From Ensifer adhaerens (GTDB lineage: Bacteria; Pseudomonadota; Alphaproteobacteria; Rhizobiales; Rhizobiaceae): 64,000 nucleotides of DNA. Made by a program: the position numbers and the translations under genes. Under the pieces are notes generated by a model. The model had not been told where the DNA came from. It did not search any database and saw only the letters and a list, made by a program, of their open reading frames with translations. The first letter of the stretch is position 1; each line of letters begins with the position of its first letter. The stretch spans positions 2,007,501-2,071,500 of the forward strand of contig NZ_CP118611.1 of the NCBI RefSeq assembly GCF_028993555.1, given 5' to 3'. This document shows positions 52,705 through 62,134 of this stretch, piece after piece.

Positions 52705-53907
52705 ATGGTTTCTCCCATGAAACGCCATATCCAACCGGGCCCTTCGGGGCCCGGACCCGTCTCACGGCTGCGCAGCTGGATCGGGCCGCTGCCGCTGCAG
52801 CAAGGCCTGCTTTTCGTCGGCGTGCTCTTGCTTTTCGCTTTTCTGGGCCAAAACACAGCCGACAGCATGCACCGCATGGGGCTGACGCCGGGCTTCGCCT
52901 TTCTCTCTCACCAGGCGAACTTCGAGATCGGTGAGAGCCTGTTCTCCTATTCGGCCGGCGACAGCTATGCCCGCGCGCTTGGCGCCGGCATCGCCAACAC
53001 CATCAAGGTCGCGGTCGTCGGCTGCCTGCTTGCAACGGTACTCGGCGTTGCGCTCGGGATCGCGCGGCTCTCGGGCAACCTGCTGCTCGCCAGTCTCGTT
53101 CACGGCTATGTCGAGCTTTTGCGCAACACGCCGTTGTTGCTGCAGCTCTTTCTCTGGAGCGCCATTATCCACACGCTGCCGCCACCGCGCGGCGCATACA
53201 CGTTCCTCGGCAGCGTCTATCTCAGCAACCGCGGCGTCTATCTTCCCTCGCTCTCGGTCGAAGGACTGCCAGCTTTCATCTGGCTTTCAGTGGTGGCGCT
53301 GGCTGTCCTCGCCACGCTCGTCCTGTCCCGTCGCCTGTTTGCAGGCTCAGCTTTATATCTGCCGAAGTCTGCCGGTGCCGTGCTCGGGGCGCTTGCCCTC
53401 TGCTACCTCACCCTCACGTCCCTAGGTTTCGCCGCATCTGTCGAAATTCCCGCCAAGGGCGGCTTCAACATTCGCGGCGGCCTGTCGCTGACGCCGGAGT
53501 TCGCAGCACTCTTGATTGGCCTCGTCGTCAATGCCTCGGCCTCGATCTCCGAGATCGTGCGCAGCGGCATCCAGTCGGTAAAGTCGGGCCAATGGGAAGC
53601 AGCCCGGGCGCTCGGACTGAAGCCGGCGCAGATCCTGCGTCTCGTCGTGCTGCCGCAGGCGCTTCGGGTCATCACGCCGCTGATGATCTCGAGCTTCCTC
53701 GATCTCACCAAGAACTCGAGCCTCGCGGTCGCGATCGGCTACCCGGACCTCGTCAGCGTCGCCAACACGACGGCCAATACCACCGGGCAGGTGCTGGAGG
53801 CGATCATCATCATCGCCGCCGTCTACCTGAGCATCAGCCTTGCGGTTTCGGCCGTCATGAATCTCTACAACCGGCGCGTGGTTCTGCGCGCGGAAGGAAA
53901 GCGATGA
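52705..53907 (+). CDS. General amino-acid ABC transporter permease, AapQ-like
   Basis: A 400-residue permease with the long N-terminal extension and eight or so membrane spans typical of AapQ/BztB rather than the short HisM type. Recognisable parts are FEIGESLFSYSAGDSYARAL, RNTPLLLQLFLWSA, and the EAA loop EAARALGLKPAQILRLVVLPQALRV. Two starts are possible (52705 MVSPMKR, 52717 MKR). It overlaps the second permease gene by four bases. Confidence 0.92.
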   Translation: MVSPMKRHIQPGPSGPGPVSRLRSWIGPLPLQQGLLFVGVLLLFAFLGQNTADSMHRMGLTPGFAFLSHQANFEIGESLFSYSAGDSYARALGAGIANTIKVAVVGCLLATVLGVALGIARLSGNLLLASLVHGYVELLRNTPLLLQLFLWSAIIHTLPPPRGAYTFLGSVYLSNRGVYLPSLSVEGLPAFIWLSVVALAVLATLVLSRRLFAGSALYLPKSAGAVLGALALCYLTLTSLGFAASVEIPAKGGFNIRGGLSLTPEFAALLIGLVVNASASISEIVRSGIQSVKSGQWEAARALGLKPAQILRLVVLPQALRVITPLMISSFLDLTKNSSLAVAIGYPDLVSVANTTANTTGQVLEAIIIIAAVYLSISLAVSAVMNLYNRRVVLRAEGKR

Positions 53908-54977
53908 GCCAGATCGAACTTGCGCCTCCCGTCGCACCGGACTGGCACCGGTGGCGCGAAGGTCTTTTCAACGGCTGGGCCAACGGCCTCGTCACGCTTG
54001 CCACGCTCACGGCGATCCTCTGGCTCGCGCTGCCCTTTTTTCGCTGGGCCGTCGTCGATGCCGTCTGGTCCGGCACGTCAGCCGATTGCACAACGGAGAC
54101 GGCCGGCGCCTGCTGGGCCTTCGTCGGAGCCAAGTTTCGGTTCATGCTCTTCGCCTTCTTCCCGCCTCATCTGCAATGGCGACCGGCGCTGGTCGTCGCC
54201 CTGATCGCAGCGCTGCTGACGGTCTCTGCCCTGCCCCGCTTCTGGAGTTTTCGCCTGGTACCGGTCTGGCTGCTGGCCCTGCTCGTGATCTGGCTGCTGA
54301 TGGCGGGCACGGCCGGCATGGAACCGGTATCGACCAATCATTGGGGCGGGCTGCCGATCACCCTTGCCGTTTCGATCGCCGGCCTTGCCTTTGCGTTCCC
54401 GATCGCACTGCTGCTGGCGCTCGCCCGCCAATCCGACATGGGTATCCTGCGTTCACTCGCTGTCGTCTTCATCGAAGTCCTGCGCGGCGTGCCGATGATC
54501 GCCGTTCTCTATGTGGCGATGCTGATCGTGCCGATGGCGCTGCCGAGTGGCGCTGCAATCGACAAGCTGCTGCGTGCACAGATCGGCGTCACCCTGTTCT
54601 TCTCCGCCTATCTCGCCGAAGTCATCCGCGCCGGCCTGCAGGTGATCCCTTCCGGGCAGAAGGAGGCAGCCTTGTCCCTTGGCCTCAGCCGGATCCAGAT
54701 GCTGCGGCTGGTCGTGCTGCCGCAGGCGCTCACAGCCGTCATTCCCGCAATCGTCAACCTCTCGATCGGCATCGTGCTCAACACCTCGCTGCTTGCCGTC
54801 ATCGGCATCTACGATCTGCTGAACGCCGCCAAGACCTCGGCAACCGACCCGACCTGGCTCGGCTTCTACAGCGAGGCCTATATCTTTGCGGCACTGGTCT
54901 ATTTCGCAATCTGCTTCACCGGTTCGCGCTACAGCCTGTGGCTCGAGCGCAAGCTCAATGGTTCCAATCGCTACTGA
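53904..54977 (+). CDS. General amino-acid ABC transporter permease, AapM-like
   Basis: A 357-residue permease. It has a hydrophobic core with GGLPITLAVSIAGLAFAFPIA, RGVPMIAVLYVAMLIVP and the EAA loop EAALSLGLSRIQMLRLVVLPQAL. Start ATG 53904 overlaps the AapQ-like stop. In rhizobial aap operons the next gene is the ATPase aapP; here the next gene is an unrelated flavoprotein, so the importer has no local ATPase. Confidence 0.92.
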   Translation: MSQIELAPPVAPDWHRWREGLFNGWANGLVTLATLTAILWLALPFFRWAVVDAVWSGTSADCTTETAGACWAFVGAKFRFMLFAFFPPHLQWRPALVVALIAALLTVSALPRFWSFRLVPVWLLALLVIWLLMAGTAGMEPVSTNHWGGLPITLAVSIAGLAFAFPIALLLALARQSDMGILRSLAVVFIEVLRGVPMIAVLYVAMLIVPMALPSGAAIDKLLRAQIGVTLFFSAYLAEVIRAGLQVIPSGQKEAALSLGLSRIQMLRLVVLPQALTAVIPAIVNLSIGIVLNTSLLAVIGIYDLLNAAKTSATDPTWLGFYSEAYIFAALVYFAICFTGSRYSLWLERKLNGSNRY

Positions 54978-55058
54978 GCGCACGTCGCGGCGGGGTTGCG
55001 CGCCGCGCGCCGCCGGGCCAAGAGTGCGGCGACATGGAATCTGTGACCGGGCAAGCGC

Positions 55059-56267
55059 ATGGGACAAAAGAACATCGCCATTGTGGGCGGCGGGCCAAGC
55101 GGGCTGATGGCCGCGCAGGTGTTGGCGGAGCGCGGCCACGCGGTCACCGTCTACGACAGCATGCCAACGGTCGCGCGCAAGTTCCTGCTCGCGGGCAAGT
55201 CGGGGCTGAACATTACCCATTCGGAGCCCTATGCCGCCTTTGCCGAGCGCTTCGGCAACGCCTCGCCGCGACTGCGCGCGGCGCTTGATGCCTTCACGCC
55301 CGACGATGTCAGGCAATGGGCGCAAGCGCTCGGAACCGAAACCTTCGTCGGCTCTTCGGGCCGCGTCTTTCCGGAAGTGATGAAGGCGTCGCCGTTGCTG
55401 CGCGCCTGGCTCAGGTCATTTGAAGGGCGCGGGGTCAAAATCCTGACGCGACACCGCTGGACAGGATTTGAGGGCAATGAGCTGACTTTCTACACGTCTG
55501 ACGGAACGAAGCGCGTCAGAGCCGATGCCATGTTGCTGGCAGTTGGTGGCGCCAGCTATCCGCGCCTCGGGTCGGACGCCCTATGGCTCCCTTGGCTGCT
55601 GGAAAAGGGTGTCACCGTCTCGGATTTCCAGCCCGCCAATTGCGGCTTCGACGTCGACTGGAGCGAAACCTTCCGAGACCGCTTCGCCGGTGCGGCACTC
55701 AAGGGCGTCACGGCTACTTCAGAAGCGGGCACCGTTCCCGGCGAATTTGTCGTCAGCAAGAGCGGCATCGAAGGCAGCCTTGTCTATGCCCATACGAGCG
55801 CGCTCAGAGACCGGCTGTTGCGTGGCCAGCCGGCAGAACTGTTGATTGACCTCGCCCCCGGACGAACCGTTGAGAAACTGGCCAAGAATCTTGGCCGCTT
55901 CGACAGCAAGACCAGCTTCTCCAATCGCCTGCGCAAGGGAGCCGGGCTCGAAGGCGTGAAGGCATCCCTGCTGCGCGAGCTTTCGCCTGATGCTGCGCGC
56001 ATGGCGCCTCTCGATCTCGCTGCCTTGATCAAGGCGCTGCCGATCCCCCTTTTGCGTCCGCGCCCGATCGTCGAAGCGATCTCCTCGGCCGGCGGGGTGG
56101 CGTGGGAGGCAATCGACGACGGCTACATGCTGAAGGCGCTGCCCGGCCTCTTCGTAGCCGGCGAAATGATCGATTGGGAGGCGCCGACCGGCGGTTACCT
56201 GCTGACCGCCTGTTTCGCCACAGGGCGTGCGGCTGCGCGCGGCATCGACCGTTGGCTCAGCCGATAG
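55059..56267 (+). CDS. FAD-dependent oxidoreductase of the HI0933/PP_4765-like flavoprotein family
   Basis: A 402-residue flavoprotein. The N-terminal dinucleotide-binding motif is IAIVGGGPSGLMAAQVLAERG, followed by ARKFLLAGKSGLNITHSE, the K-x-x-x-S/G-x-x-x-G-x-N signature of the HI0933/BaiN family. The second nucleotide site and the FAD C-terminal motif appear as GLFVAGEMIDWEAPTGGYLLTACFATG. ATG 55059 is chosen by the motif position. The reaction is not known for this branch. It stands alone between the amino-acid importer and a convergent ABC exporter. Confidence 0.9.
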   Translation: MGQKNIAIVGGGPSGLMAAQVLAERGHAVTVYDSMPTVARKFLLAGKSGLNITHSEPYAAFAERFGNASPRLRAALDAFTPDDVRQWAQALGTETFVGSSGRVFPEVMKASPLLRAWLRSFEGRGVKILTRHRWTGFEGNELTFYTSDGTKRVRADAMLLAVGGASYPRLGSDALWLPWLLEKGVTVSDFQPANCGFDVDWSETFRDRFAGAALKGVTATSEAGTVPGEFVVSKSGIEGSLVYAHTSALRDRLLRGQPAELLIDLAPGRTVEKLAKNLGRFDSKTSFSNRLRKGAGLEGVKASLLRELSPDAARMAPLDLAALIKALPIPLLRPRPIVEAISSAGGVAWEAIDDGYMLKALPGLFVAGEMIDWEAPTGGYLLTACFATGRAAARGIDRWLSR

Positions 56268-56328
56268 AGCGACAGGTTTTCGCCGCGCCTTATTCAGGCG
56301 CGGCGAAAAGTTTGGCAAGCAGCACCCT

Positions 56329-58143
56329 TTACTGGTCGTTCAACACCAGCCCCTTGGTCAGTTCCAGCGCCTGGCGCTCGAAGAGACCGCGGTAGATGCC
56401 GCCGTCGAGACGGATCAGCGCGTCGTGCGTACCCTCCTCGGCAATCCGGCCGTGGTCGAAGACCAGCAGCCGGTCGAGCGCCCTGACCGTCGACAGCCGG
56501 TGGGCGATCACCAGAGTGGTGCGCCCGAGCATCAGCCGTTCCATCGCCTGCTGGATCAGCACCTCCGATTCCGAATCGAGGCTCGACGTCGCCTCGTCGA
56601 GGATCAGGATCGGAGCGTCCGCAAGGAAGGCGCGGGCAATGGCGATACGCTGACGCTCGCCGCCCGAGAGCTTGACCCCGCGCTCGCCCACCAGCGTGCC
56701 GTAGCCTTTCGGCAGCGACGTGATGAAGTCGTGCGCGCTTGCAAGCTTTGCCGCCCTTTCGATCTCGCTCTGCGTGGCGTCCGGCCGTGCATAGGCGATG
56801 TTCTCCGAGAGCGAACGGTGGAACAGGATCGGCTCCTGCTGGACGATCGCGATCTGCTGGCGCAACGACGTCTGCGCCACCGAAGCGATATCCTGGCCAT
56901 CGATCCGGATCTGCCCGGACTTCAGGTCGTGCAGCCGCTGGATCAGCTTGACGAAGGTCGTCTTGCCCGAACCCGAGTGACCGACGAGACCGACGCGCTC
57001 GCCCTCCCAGATCGTCACCGAAAACCGGTCATAGAGCGGCTTGCGGTGCGCACCGTAGTGGAACGTCACATCCCTGAACTCGATGCGACCGTCGGTGATC
57101 CGGATCGCCTTGGCGTCCGCCTTGTCCTCGATACCGAGCGACTGACCATGGATGTCGACGAGCTCCTCCATGTCGTTGATCGAGCGCTGCAGGTTGCGGA
57201 TATGCTGCCCGACTTCACGCAGGTAACCCTGCAGGATGAAGAACGAGGTGAGCACGAAGGTGATGTCACCCGCCGTCGCCTGTCCGCGCGACCACAATAG
57301 CAGCGCAAAGCCGATTACCGCCGCGCGCAGGACGAGCAGCATGGCCCCTTGCGTCGTGCCGTTGGTGGTGCCGCGTATCCAGGTACGGCGCGTGCGGTCC
57401 CGCCACTTGGCGAGAACCTTGGCAAGGCGCGCGTCCTCGCGGCCTTCGGCGCCGAAGCCCTTGACCACGATGTTGCAGCTCACCGCGTCGGCCAACGCAC
57501 CGCCGAGCTTGGTGTCCCAGCGGTTGGCGAGGCTCGCCATCGGCGCGACATATCCGAGCGACAGGAGGATCGTCACCACGATGAAGATGATCGAGCCGAT
57601 ACCGATGATGACGCCCATCATCGGCCAGTAGAACGACATCAGCACCGTCGAACCGACAAGCATCACGACAGACGGGAACAGCGCGACCAGCAACGTGTCG
57701 TTCAACAGATCGAGTGCCCACATGCCACGCGTCACCTTGCGCACCGTGGAGCCGGCAAAGCTGTTGGCGTGCCAGTCGGTCGAAAAGCGCTGGATGCGGT
57801 AGAACGCCGCCGACGCGATGTCCGCCATCATCTTGAGCGTCAGATCCGTGACGCCCAGGAAGGTGAGGTGTCGAAGCAGGATGGCGCCGAGCGAGAGCGC
57901 CATCAGCATCCAGAATGCCGCAATCGCCGCATTCCAGGCGAGTTGATCGGTCGCCGAGCCCGAAACGACGGCATCGACGAGCCTGCCCGAGTAGAGCGGC
58001 GTCAGGACGTCGGCAAGCGTCGACAGAAGGACCATTCCGAGAATGACGCTGATCCTGAGCGGCTGTGCCTTCCAATGTGACCAGGTGAAACCAAGAACGC
58101 TGCGGAATGCACCGCCGCGCAAAGCGAAACGAGTAAAAGCCAT
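56329..58143 (-). CDS. ABC exporter, fused membrane and ATPase domains
   Basis: A 604-residue half-exporter. Six membrane helices lie in residues 1-320 (ISVILGMVLLSTLADVLTPLYSGRLVDAV opening), followed by an ATPase domain with Walker A GHSGSGKTT, Q-loop VQQEPILFHRSL, signature LSGGERQRIAIARA, Walker B ILILDEATSSLD and switch VIAHRLST. It would act as a homodimer. Start MAFTRFALRG at 58143; the open frame goes 11 codons further without support. The family exports lipids, peptides or drugs and the substrate here is undetermined. It is monocistronic by appearance. Confidence 0.92.
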   Translation of the reverse strand: MAFTRFALRGGAFRSVLGFTWSHWKAQPLRISVILGMVLLSTLADVLTPLYSGRLVDAVVSGSATDQLAWNAAIAAFWMLMALSLGAILLRHLTFLGVTDLTLKMMADIASAAFYRIQRFSTDWHANSFAGSTVRKVTRGMWALDLLNDTLLVALFPSVVMLVGSTVLMSFYWPMMGVIIGIGSIIFIVVTILLSLGYVAPMASLANRWDTKLGGALADAVSCNIVVKGFGAEGREDARLAKVLAKWRDRTRRTWIRGTTNGTTQGAMLLVLRAAVIGFALLLWSRGQATAGDITFVLTSFFILQGYLREVGQHIRNLQRSINDMEELVDIHGQSLGIEDKADAKAIRITDGRIEFRDVTFHYGAHRKPLYDRFSVTIWEGERVGLVGHSGSGKTTFVKLIQRLHDLKSGQIRIDGQDIASVAQTSLRQQIAIVQQEPILFHRSLSENIAYARPDATQSEIERAAKLASAHDFITSLPKGYGTLVGERGVKLSGGERQRIAIARAFLADAPILILDEATSSLDSESEVLIQQAMERLMLGRTTLVIAHRLSTVRALDRLLVFDHGRIAEEGTHDALIRLDGGIYRGLFERQALELTKGLVLNDQ

Positions 58144-58601
58144 AATATCTGCCCGATGCGCGTACATCGGCCTCAAAACGAATTCAGAACGGAATATGCC
58201 GAAAAAAGGAACCCAGCTTCCGATGCGGCATCATTGGTTTGGCAGCGTCCTCCGGGGAGGAAGGGCCAAGGTCAGCGAGACGAACTCCGACCTGGAAAAG
58301 ACGGAAAGGCGTAAGTGCCTTTCTGCGTCCAGTTCAGAACTGTACGCCGCCCCGTAGGGAGAAAGAAAAAGCTGGCATCTTTTGAAACCTCCCTGATTGA
58401 TTGCCGGAAGACGACCTATAGGCGAATCGGCAGCAACCGCCAAGTGCAGAAATCTTGCCATGGCGCCAATCGTCGCGGCTGCGGCCGGTTTGCAACAGTT
58501 ACGTAAGGATGCGCTGACATAGAAAAGCGCCGCGCATAAGTGCGCGGCGCTCCAGTCCCGGTGCGTCCGTTCAACCTCAGAACGCCTGGTTGAGGCGGAT
58601 C
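58144..58601. other. Gene-free interval, 458 bases
   Basis: Lies between the exporter start and the autotransporter stop. Frames that cross it have no recognisable family or ribosome site. The exporter promoter must lie at the left side, and the autotransporter terminator (58526-58555) on the right side. Nothing else could be identified. Confidence 0.5.
58526..58555 (-). terminator. Intrinsic terminator of the autotransporter gene
   Basis: Perfect 11-base stem AGCGCCGCGCA (58526-58536) and TGCGCGGCGCT (58541-58551) around TAAG. On the minus strand it is followed by TTTTCT. It lies about 50 bases beyond the autotransporter stop codon. Confidence 0.85.
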
Positions 58602-61600
58602 CTAGAAGCGGACCTTGAGCTTGGCGTTGACCCCATGATCGGAAACATCAGAGGCGATCTGGCCAGCGTAGTTGACGCCGAAGGTGGCGGCCGGTGCGAT
58701 CTTGAAGTCGATGCCCGCTTCCACGAGCGCCGCATCCCGGGCGATCGGCGCGCCTGCGACCGTAAAGCCCCGGCCGCCGGCAAAGGCGAGCGTCGAGGTC
58801 GGCACGACATCGCCGAAGGCATGCCGCCAGCCGACGGTGCCGCTAAGAACAGCCGCCGTCTCACCGAAGGAGACATCGGTCGACGTGCGCACGCCGATCG
58901 ACGTGAAGGTCGTCTCGGCGTTATCAGAAGCGCCCGACAGCACTGCGGCGCCGCCCTTTTCGCGGAAGCCGTCCGTATCGAGGTTGAGATAGGCTAGGTT
59001 GGCGAAGCCCTCGAAGTCGAAGCGGCCCGCGCTCGTGGCATAGCTCGCTTCGCCGAAGATCTGCGCGGTTCGGGCATCGTAGGCCGCCGACAGGCTGTCA
59101 TCGAAACCGCCGAACGACAAGCCCCGCGTCGTCTCGATGCGGTGCCAGCTGTAGGCCGCGCCCGCCGTCAGCGACAGGGCACCGAAGTCGCCGCCGGCAT
59201 AGCCGCCGATATGGTAGTTGTCGCTATCGCCGGACGAGCGCCGGTCGACGACATCGAAGGACGAGCGGCTGTAGCCGCCGAAGAATCCCGCACGCCAGTT
59301 GTCACCGACAAGGCCGTCGCCGCCGACGAGGAAGCCGCCAACGTTGCGCTGGAAAGCGGCCGCATTGCCGTTGCCGTCCGTATCGCCCCAGGTACCGAAC
59401 GCCTCGCTCCAGAAGGCAAAGCGCTCCGTGTCGGCCGCGACGCTTTCGATGCCGCCCTCGCCATAGGCGAGAACCGGCGTCGGTTTGCCACTGTCATCCC
59501 CGAATGCCGCACGGATGCGGTTCGTCGCGGCAGCGTTCAAAAGCAGCCCGTCCTGCAGCAGCATGCTCTTGGTCGAGGCGTGGATCTCACCCGAAAGCTG
59601 GTCGAAGGCAAAACGCGCCTGATCGCGGTCCAGATTGGTGAGCGCGGTATAGGCCGCATTGGAGAAACCGAGGCTTTCGGCACCGATCGCGGCTGCCCGC
59701 TGGTTGGCCGTCGTCGCAATGTCGGCAAAGCGGATATCGTTGCGGCTGAGCGTCAGCGTCACGTTGTTGGCGTCGTAGCCGAGCGTCGGGTCAAGGAAGA
59801 CGAGGCTGGAGGCTACGTCTGCGAAGGTGCCACTGACGCCGCCTGCCGCCGACAGGATCCTGTAGCGGGTCTGGGGCGCATAGCTGCCGTTGGCGGCGAG
59901 CGCCAGAACCGAGCCGCCGTTGAGCTGCGCCTTGCCGGAGGCGATGATCTTGTCGCTTTCACCTGCGGCATTGGCCTCGACCTGATACGTCGAACCTTTG
60001 GCGAAGGTAATATCGCCGGTAACGTTCAATGTGCCGATCGAATTGCCGGGTGCAATGACGCCACCATCGGCGACCGTCAGGCTGCCGAACTTGCCGATGC
60101 CGCCGATCGCTCCGCCTTTTTCGACGGTCAGCCCTGAGGACGAGGTGATCGAACCCTGGACGGAGAGCAGGCCGGACTTGACCGTGGTCGCGCCGGTGTA
60201 GGTGTTCTGGCCGTTGAGTACCAGCGCCCCGGCGCCGAGCTTGGTGAGGCCACCGCTACCACTGATCGCCTTGCTGACGGCGACGACGTTGGCAGCATCG
60301 GCGACGTCGAGCGCGCCCCCGGCACCTTCAAGAACGATATCGCGGTTGATCTGGTGCATGTCACGGCCAGCGATCCTGAGGGCACCGCCGTCGAGCCTGA
60401 GTTTCGCCGAAGCGCTGCCAAGGGCTGCGTCCTCTTCGACAACCACGGTACCGTTGTCGGTCACCAGCGTTTCGCCGATGAAGGCATGATCGTCGATGCA
60501 GTAATCGCGGATCGCCTGTTGGAAGCGCAGCTCGGTGCTCTTGCAGTCGAGCAGCGTCTTTTTCTCCTGGTCGGTCAGACCGACAAGGATCGGCAAGCCG
60601 TTCTCGTCGGCAATCTGGCCGAGATAGACGTCATTGCGCATATTGTTGCGGCTGAGGTTGAACACGCCACCCTTCTCCGCGAAGGTCGACGCATCATCGC
60701 CCCAGACGATCCTGGTCTTGGCCGTAGACGTCGCCGGATCGGTATAATTCTGCAGCACCGGGCCGACCCAGCGCACCGTGTGTGCCACCGGCTCGTGATC
60801 GGACAACGGCGTCTTCGAGCCATCCGGGTTGGTCACGTAGCTGACATCGGTGATGACACCGGAATAGGGATCCTTCGGATCGTCGTTGAGCGTCCACCAT
60901 TTGCCGAAGGGGCGCGAGGCCAGGAAATGGTCGATCTTCACCCGGTGCCAGCTCGCCCAGGTGTTGGTGGCATCCTCACCGTGCGAGGGCCAGGTGACGC
61001 TGCCGTCGTTCAGGGCATGCGGCGAAAACTGCTCGCGCTCGTTCGGAAGCTGCAGCAGCTGGAACTGCTTCTTGAGGATGTTCATCGTCTGCGGCAGGTT
61101 GCCGGCAACCGGGTACATCTCGTCGGCAAAGAGGCCTGCTGGGACCGTCGAGGCGTTGATCGCAGCAGAGCCCTTGCCCTTCCATTCGGCGATATAGGCA
61201 TCGAGCTTCTGCTGGTCCTTCGCATAGTCGCGCAGCAGGCTCATGTAGAAGCTGTTGGTCGGGTTCTTGACGTAGGTCTTCAGCAGCAGTTCCTGCTGGC
61301 TCACCGAATGCAGCCCGCGCTCGGAGACGTCGCCGGCGTTGAAGTCGCCGGTAAGGATGATCGGCCGTGTCTCGGACTTGGCCCATTGATTGATGCCCTT
61401 GGCCTCGTTGATGCGGTTCGTCGGCGGGTCGTAATAGTTGAGGTGCGTGGTGCCGACGACCACCTGCGGCTTGCTGACGGTCGGATCGACCACCGTATAG
61501 GTCACGATGTCGCCAAGCGTGCTGGCGCCGAAAGTGCCGGGAAGCCGCGAGAAGACGCCGGTGTCGCTGTCCTGGCGCGTGGCATAGGTGCCGAGACCGG

Positions 61601-61898
61601 CATTCTTCAGGATGCCGGGAATATCACGCGCATAGGTGCTGTTGGCGCGAAACTCCTGGAAGGTCAGGATGTCGTAGTTCCCCTTGATGAAGAAGTCCGA
61701 CATCACGCTCGGATTGGCCTTGAACCGATCGAGCCAGGTGTTGAGCGTCAGAATCTTCATGCTGTCGTCGGCGGCGCGCGCCTCGGCTGCCGAAAGCGTC
61801 AGGCTTGTTCCGCACAGAAGGATCGCCGTCGTCAGGCGAAGCGGCTGCGTGAGGCGCGCAAGTGCCCGCACCCCGCGGATATGTCCACGTTGTTTCAT
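58602..61898 (-). CDS. Autotransporter with exonuclease/endonuclease/phosphatase passenger domain
   Basis: A 1098-residue protein. The signal peptide ends near ARA (residue 42). Residues about 45-390 form an EEP-fold passenger with every catalytic motif: N53 in TLNTW, E82 in LTFQE, H152 in GTTHLNYY, GDFN at 184-187, KIDHFLA (D323) and SDHEPV (D367, H368). Then come autotransporter repeat strands (GGLTKLGAGALVLNG, NTYTGATTVKSGLLS) and a C-terminal beta-barrel of about 280 residues starting near ERFAFWSEAFGTWGDTDG and ending in phenylalanine (LKVRF). The passenger could cleave nucleic acid, phosphoinositides or sphingomyelin. Start 61898 has TTGGAGCAGCATT before it. It is divergent from a DeoR regulator. 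Confidence 0.92.
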   Translation of the reverse strand: MKQRGHIRGVRALARLTQPLRLTTAILLCGTSLTLSAAEARAADDSMKILTLNTWLDRFKANPSVMSDFFIKGNYDILTFQEFRANSTYARDIPGILKNAGLGTYATRQDSDTGVFSRLPGTFGASTLGDIVTYTVVDPTVSKPQVVVGTTHLNYYDPPTNRINEAKGINQWAKSETRPIILTGDFNAGDVSERGLHSVSQQELLLKTYVKNPTNSFYMSLLRDYAKDQQKLDAYIAEWKGKGSAAINASTVPAGLFADEMYPVAGNLPQTMNILKKQFQLLQLPNEREQFSPHALNDGSVTWPSHGEDATNTWASWHRVKIDHFLASRPFGKWWTLNDDPKDPYSGVITDVSYVTNPDGSKTPLSDHEPVAHTVRWVGPVLQNYTDPATSTAKTRIVWGDDASTFAEKGGVFNLSRNNMRNDVYLGQIADENGLPILVGLTDQEKKTLLDCKSTELRFQQAIRDYCIDDHAFIGETLVTDNGTVVVEEDAALGSASAKLRLDGGALRIAGRDMHQINRDIVLEGAGGALDVADAANVVAVSKAISGSGGLTKLGAGALVLNGQNTYTGATTVKSGLLSVQGSITSSSGLTVEKGGAIGGIGKFGSLTVADGGVIAPGNSIGTLNVTGDITFAKGSTYQVEANAAGESDKIIASGKAQLNGGSVLALAANGSYAPQTRYRILSAAGGVSGTFADVASSLVFLDPTLGYDANNVTLTLSRNDIRFADIATTANQRAAAIGAESLGFSNAAYTALTNLDRDQARFAFDQLSGEIHASTKSMLLQDGLLLNAAATNRIRAAFGDDSGKPTPVLAYGEGGIESVAADTERFAFWSEAFGTWGDTDGNGNAAAFQRNVGGFLVGGDGLVGDNWRAGFFGGYSRSSFDVVDRRSSGDSDNYHIGGYAGGDFGALSLTAGAAYSWHRIETTRGLSFGGFDDSLSAAYDARTAQIFGEASYATSAGRFDFEGFANLAYLNLDTDGFREKGGAAVLSGASDNAETTFTSIGVRTSTDVSFGETAAVLSGTVGWRHAFGDVVPTSTLAFAGGRGFTVAGAPIARDAALVEAGIDFKIAPAATFGVNYAGQIASDVSDHGVNAKLKVRF

Positions 61899-61977
61899 AA
61901 TGCTGCTCCAATGTCGCGATGCGAACACGCTCCGTCACAAGACCTTCATCGCGATGGTGTTGTTGAGCGGAAGAGTT

Positions 61978-62039
61978 CGATGAAATGTACGATTACAGAC
62001 ATTAAGCGAGTTAAATGTCAGTTTTACAACATTTCATCG
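61978..62039. promoter_or_regulatory. Nested palindromes in autotransporter/DeoR divergent region
   Basis: Outer inverted repeat CGATGAAATGT (61978-61988) and ACATTTCATCG (62029-62039), eleven perfect bases each. Inside it, GACATT (61998-62003) and AATGTC (62014-62019) form a second dyad. All arms contain the shared core ACATT/AATGT. The AT-rich region lies between the two divergent genes and is the obvious candidate for DeoR-family binding. The repeats are seen directly; the binding protein is inferred. Confidence 0.7.
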
Positions 62040-62134
62040 GGCGCCAAAAAAATCATGGGCCGGACAGGCTGCTGCGATTTCCTTGGAGATCGACGCAAGC
62101 CCTATGATACCAAGGCGTGCCCTGGGGGATTGGG

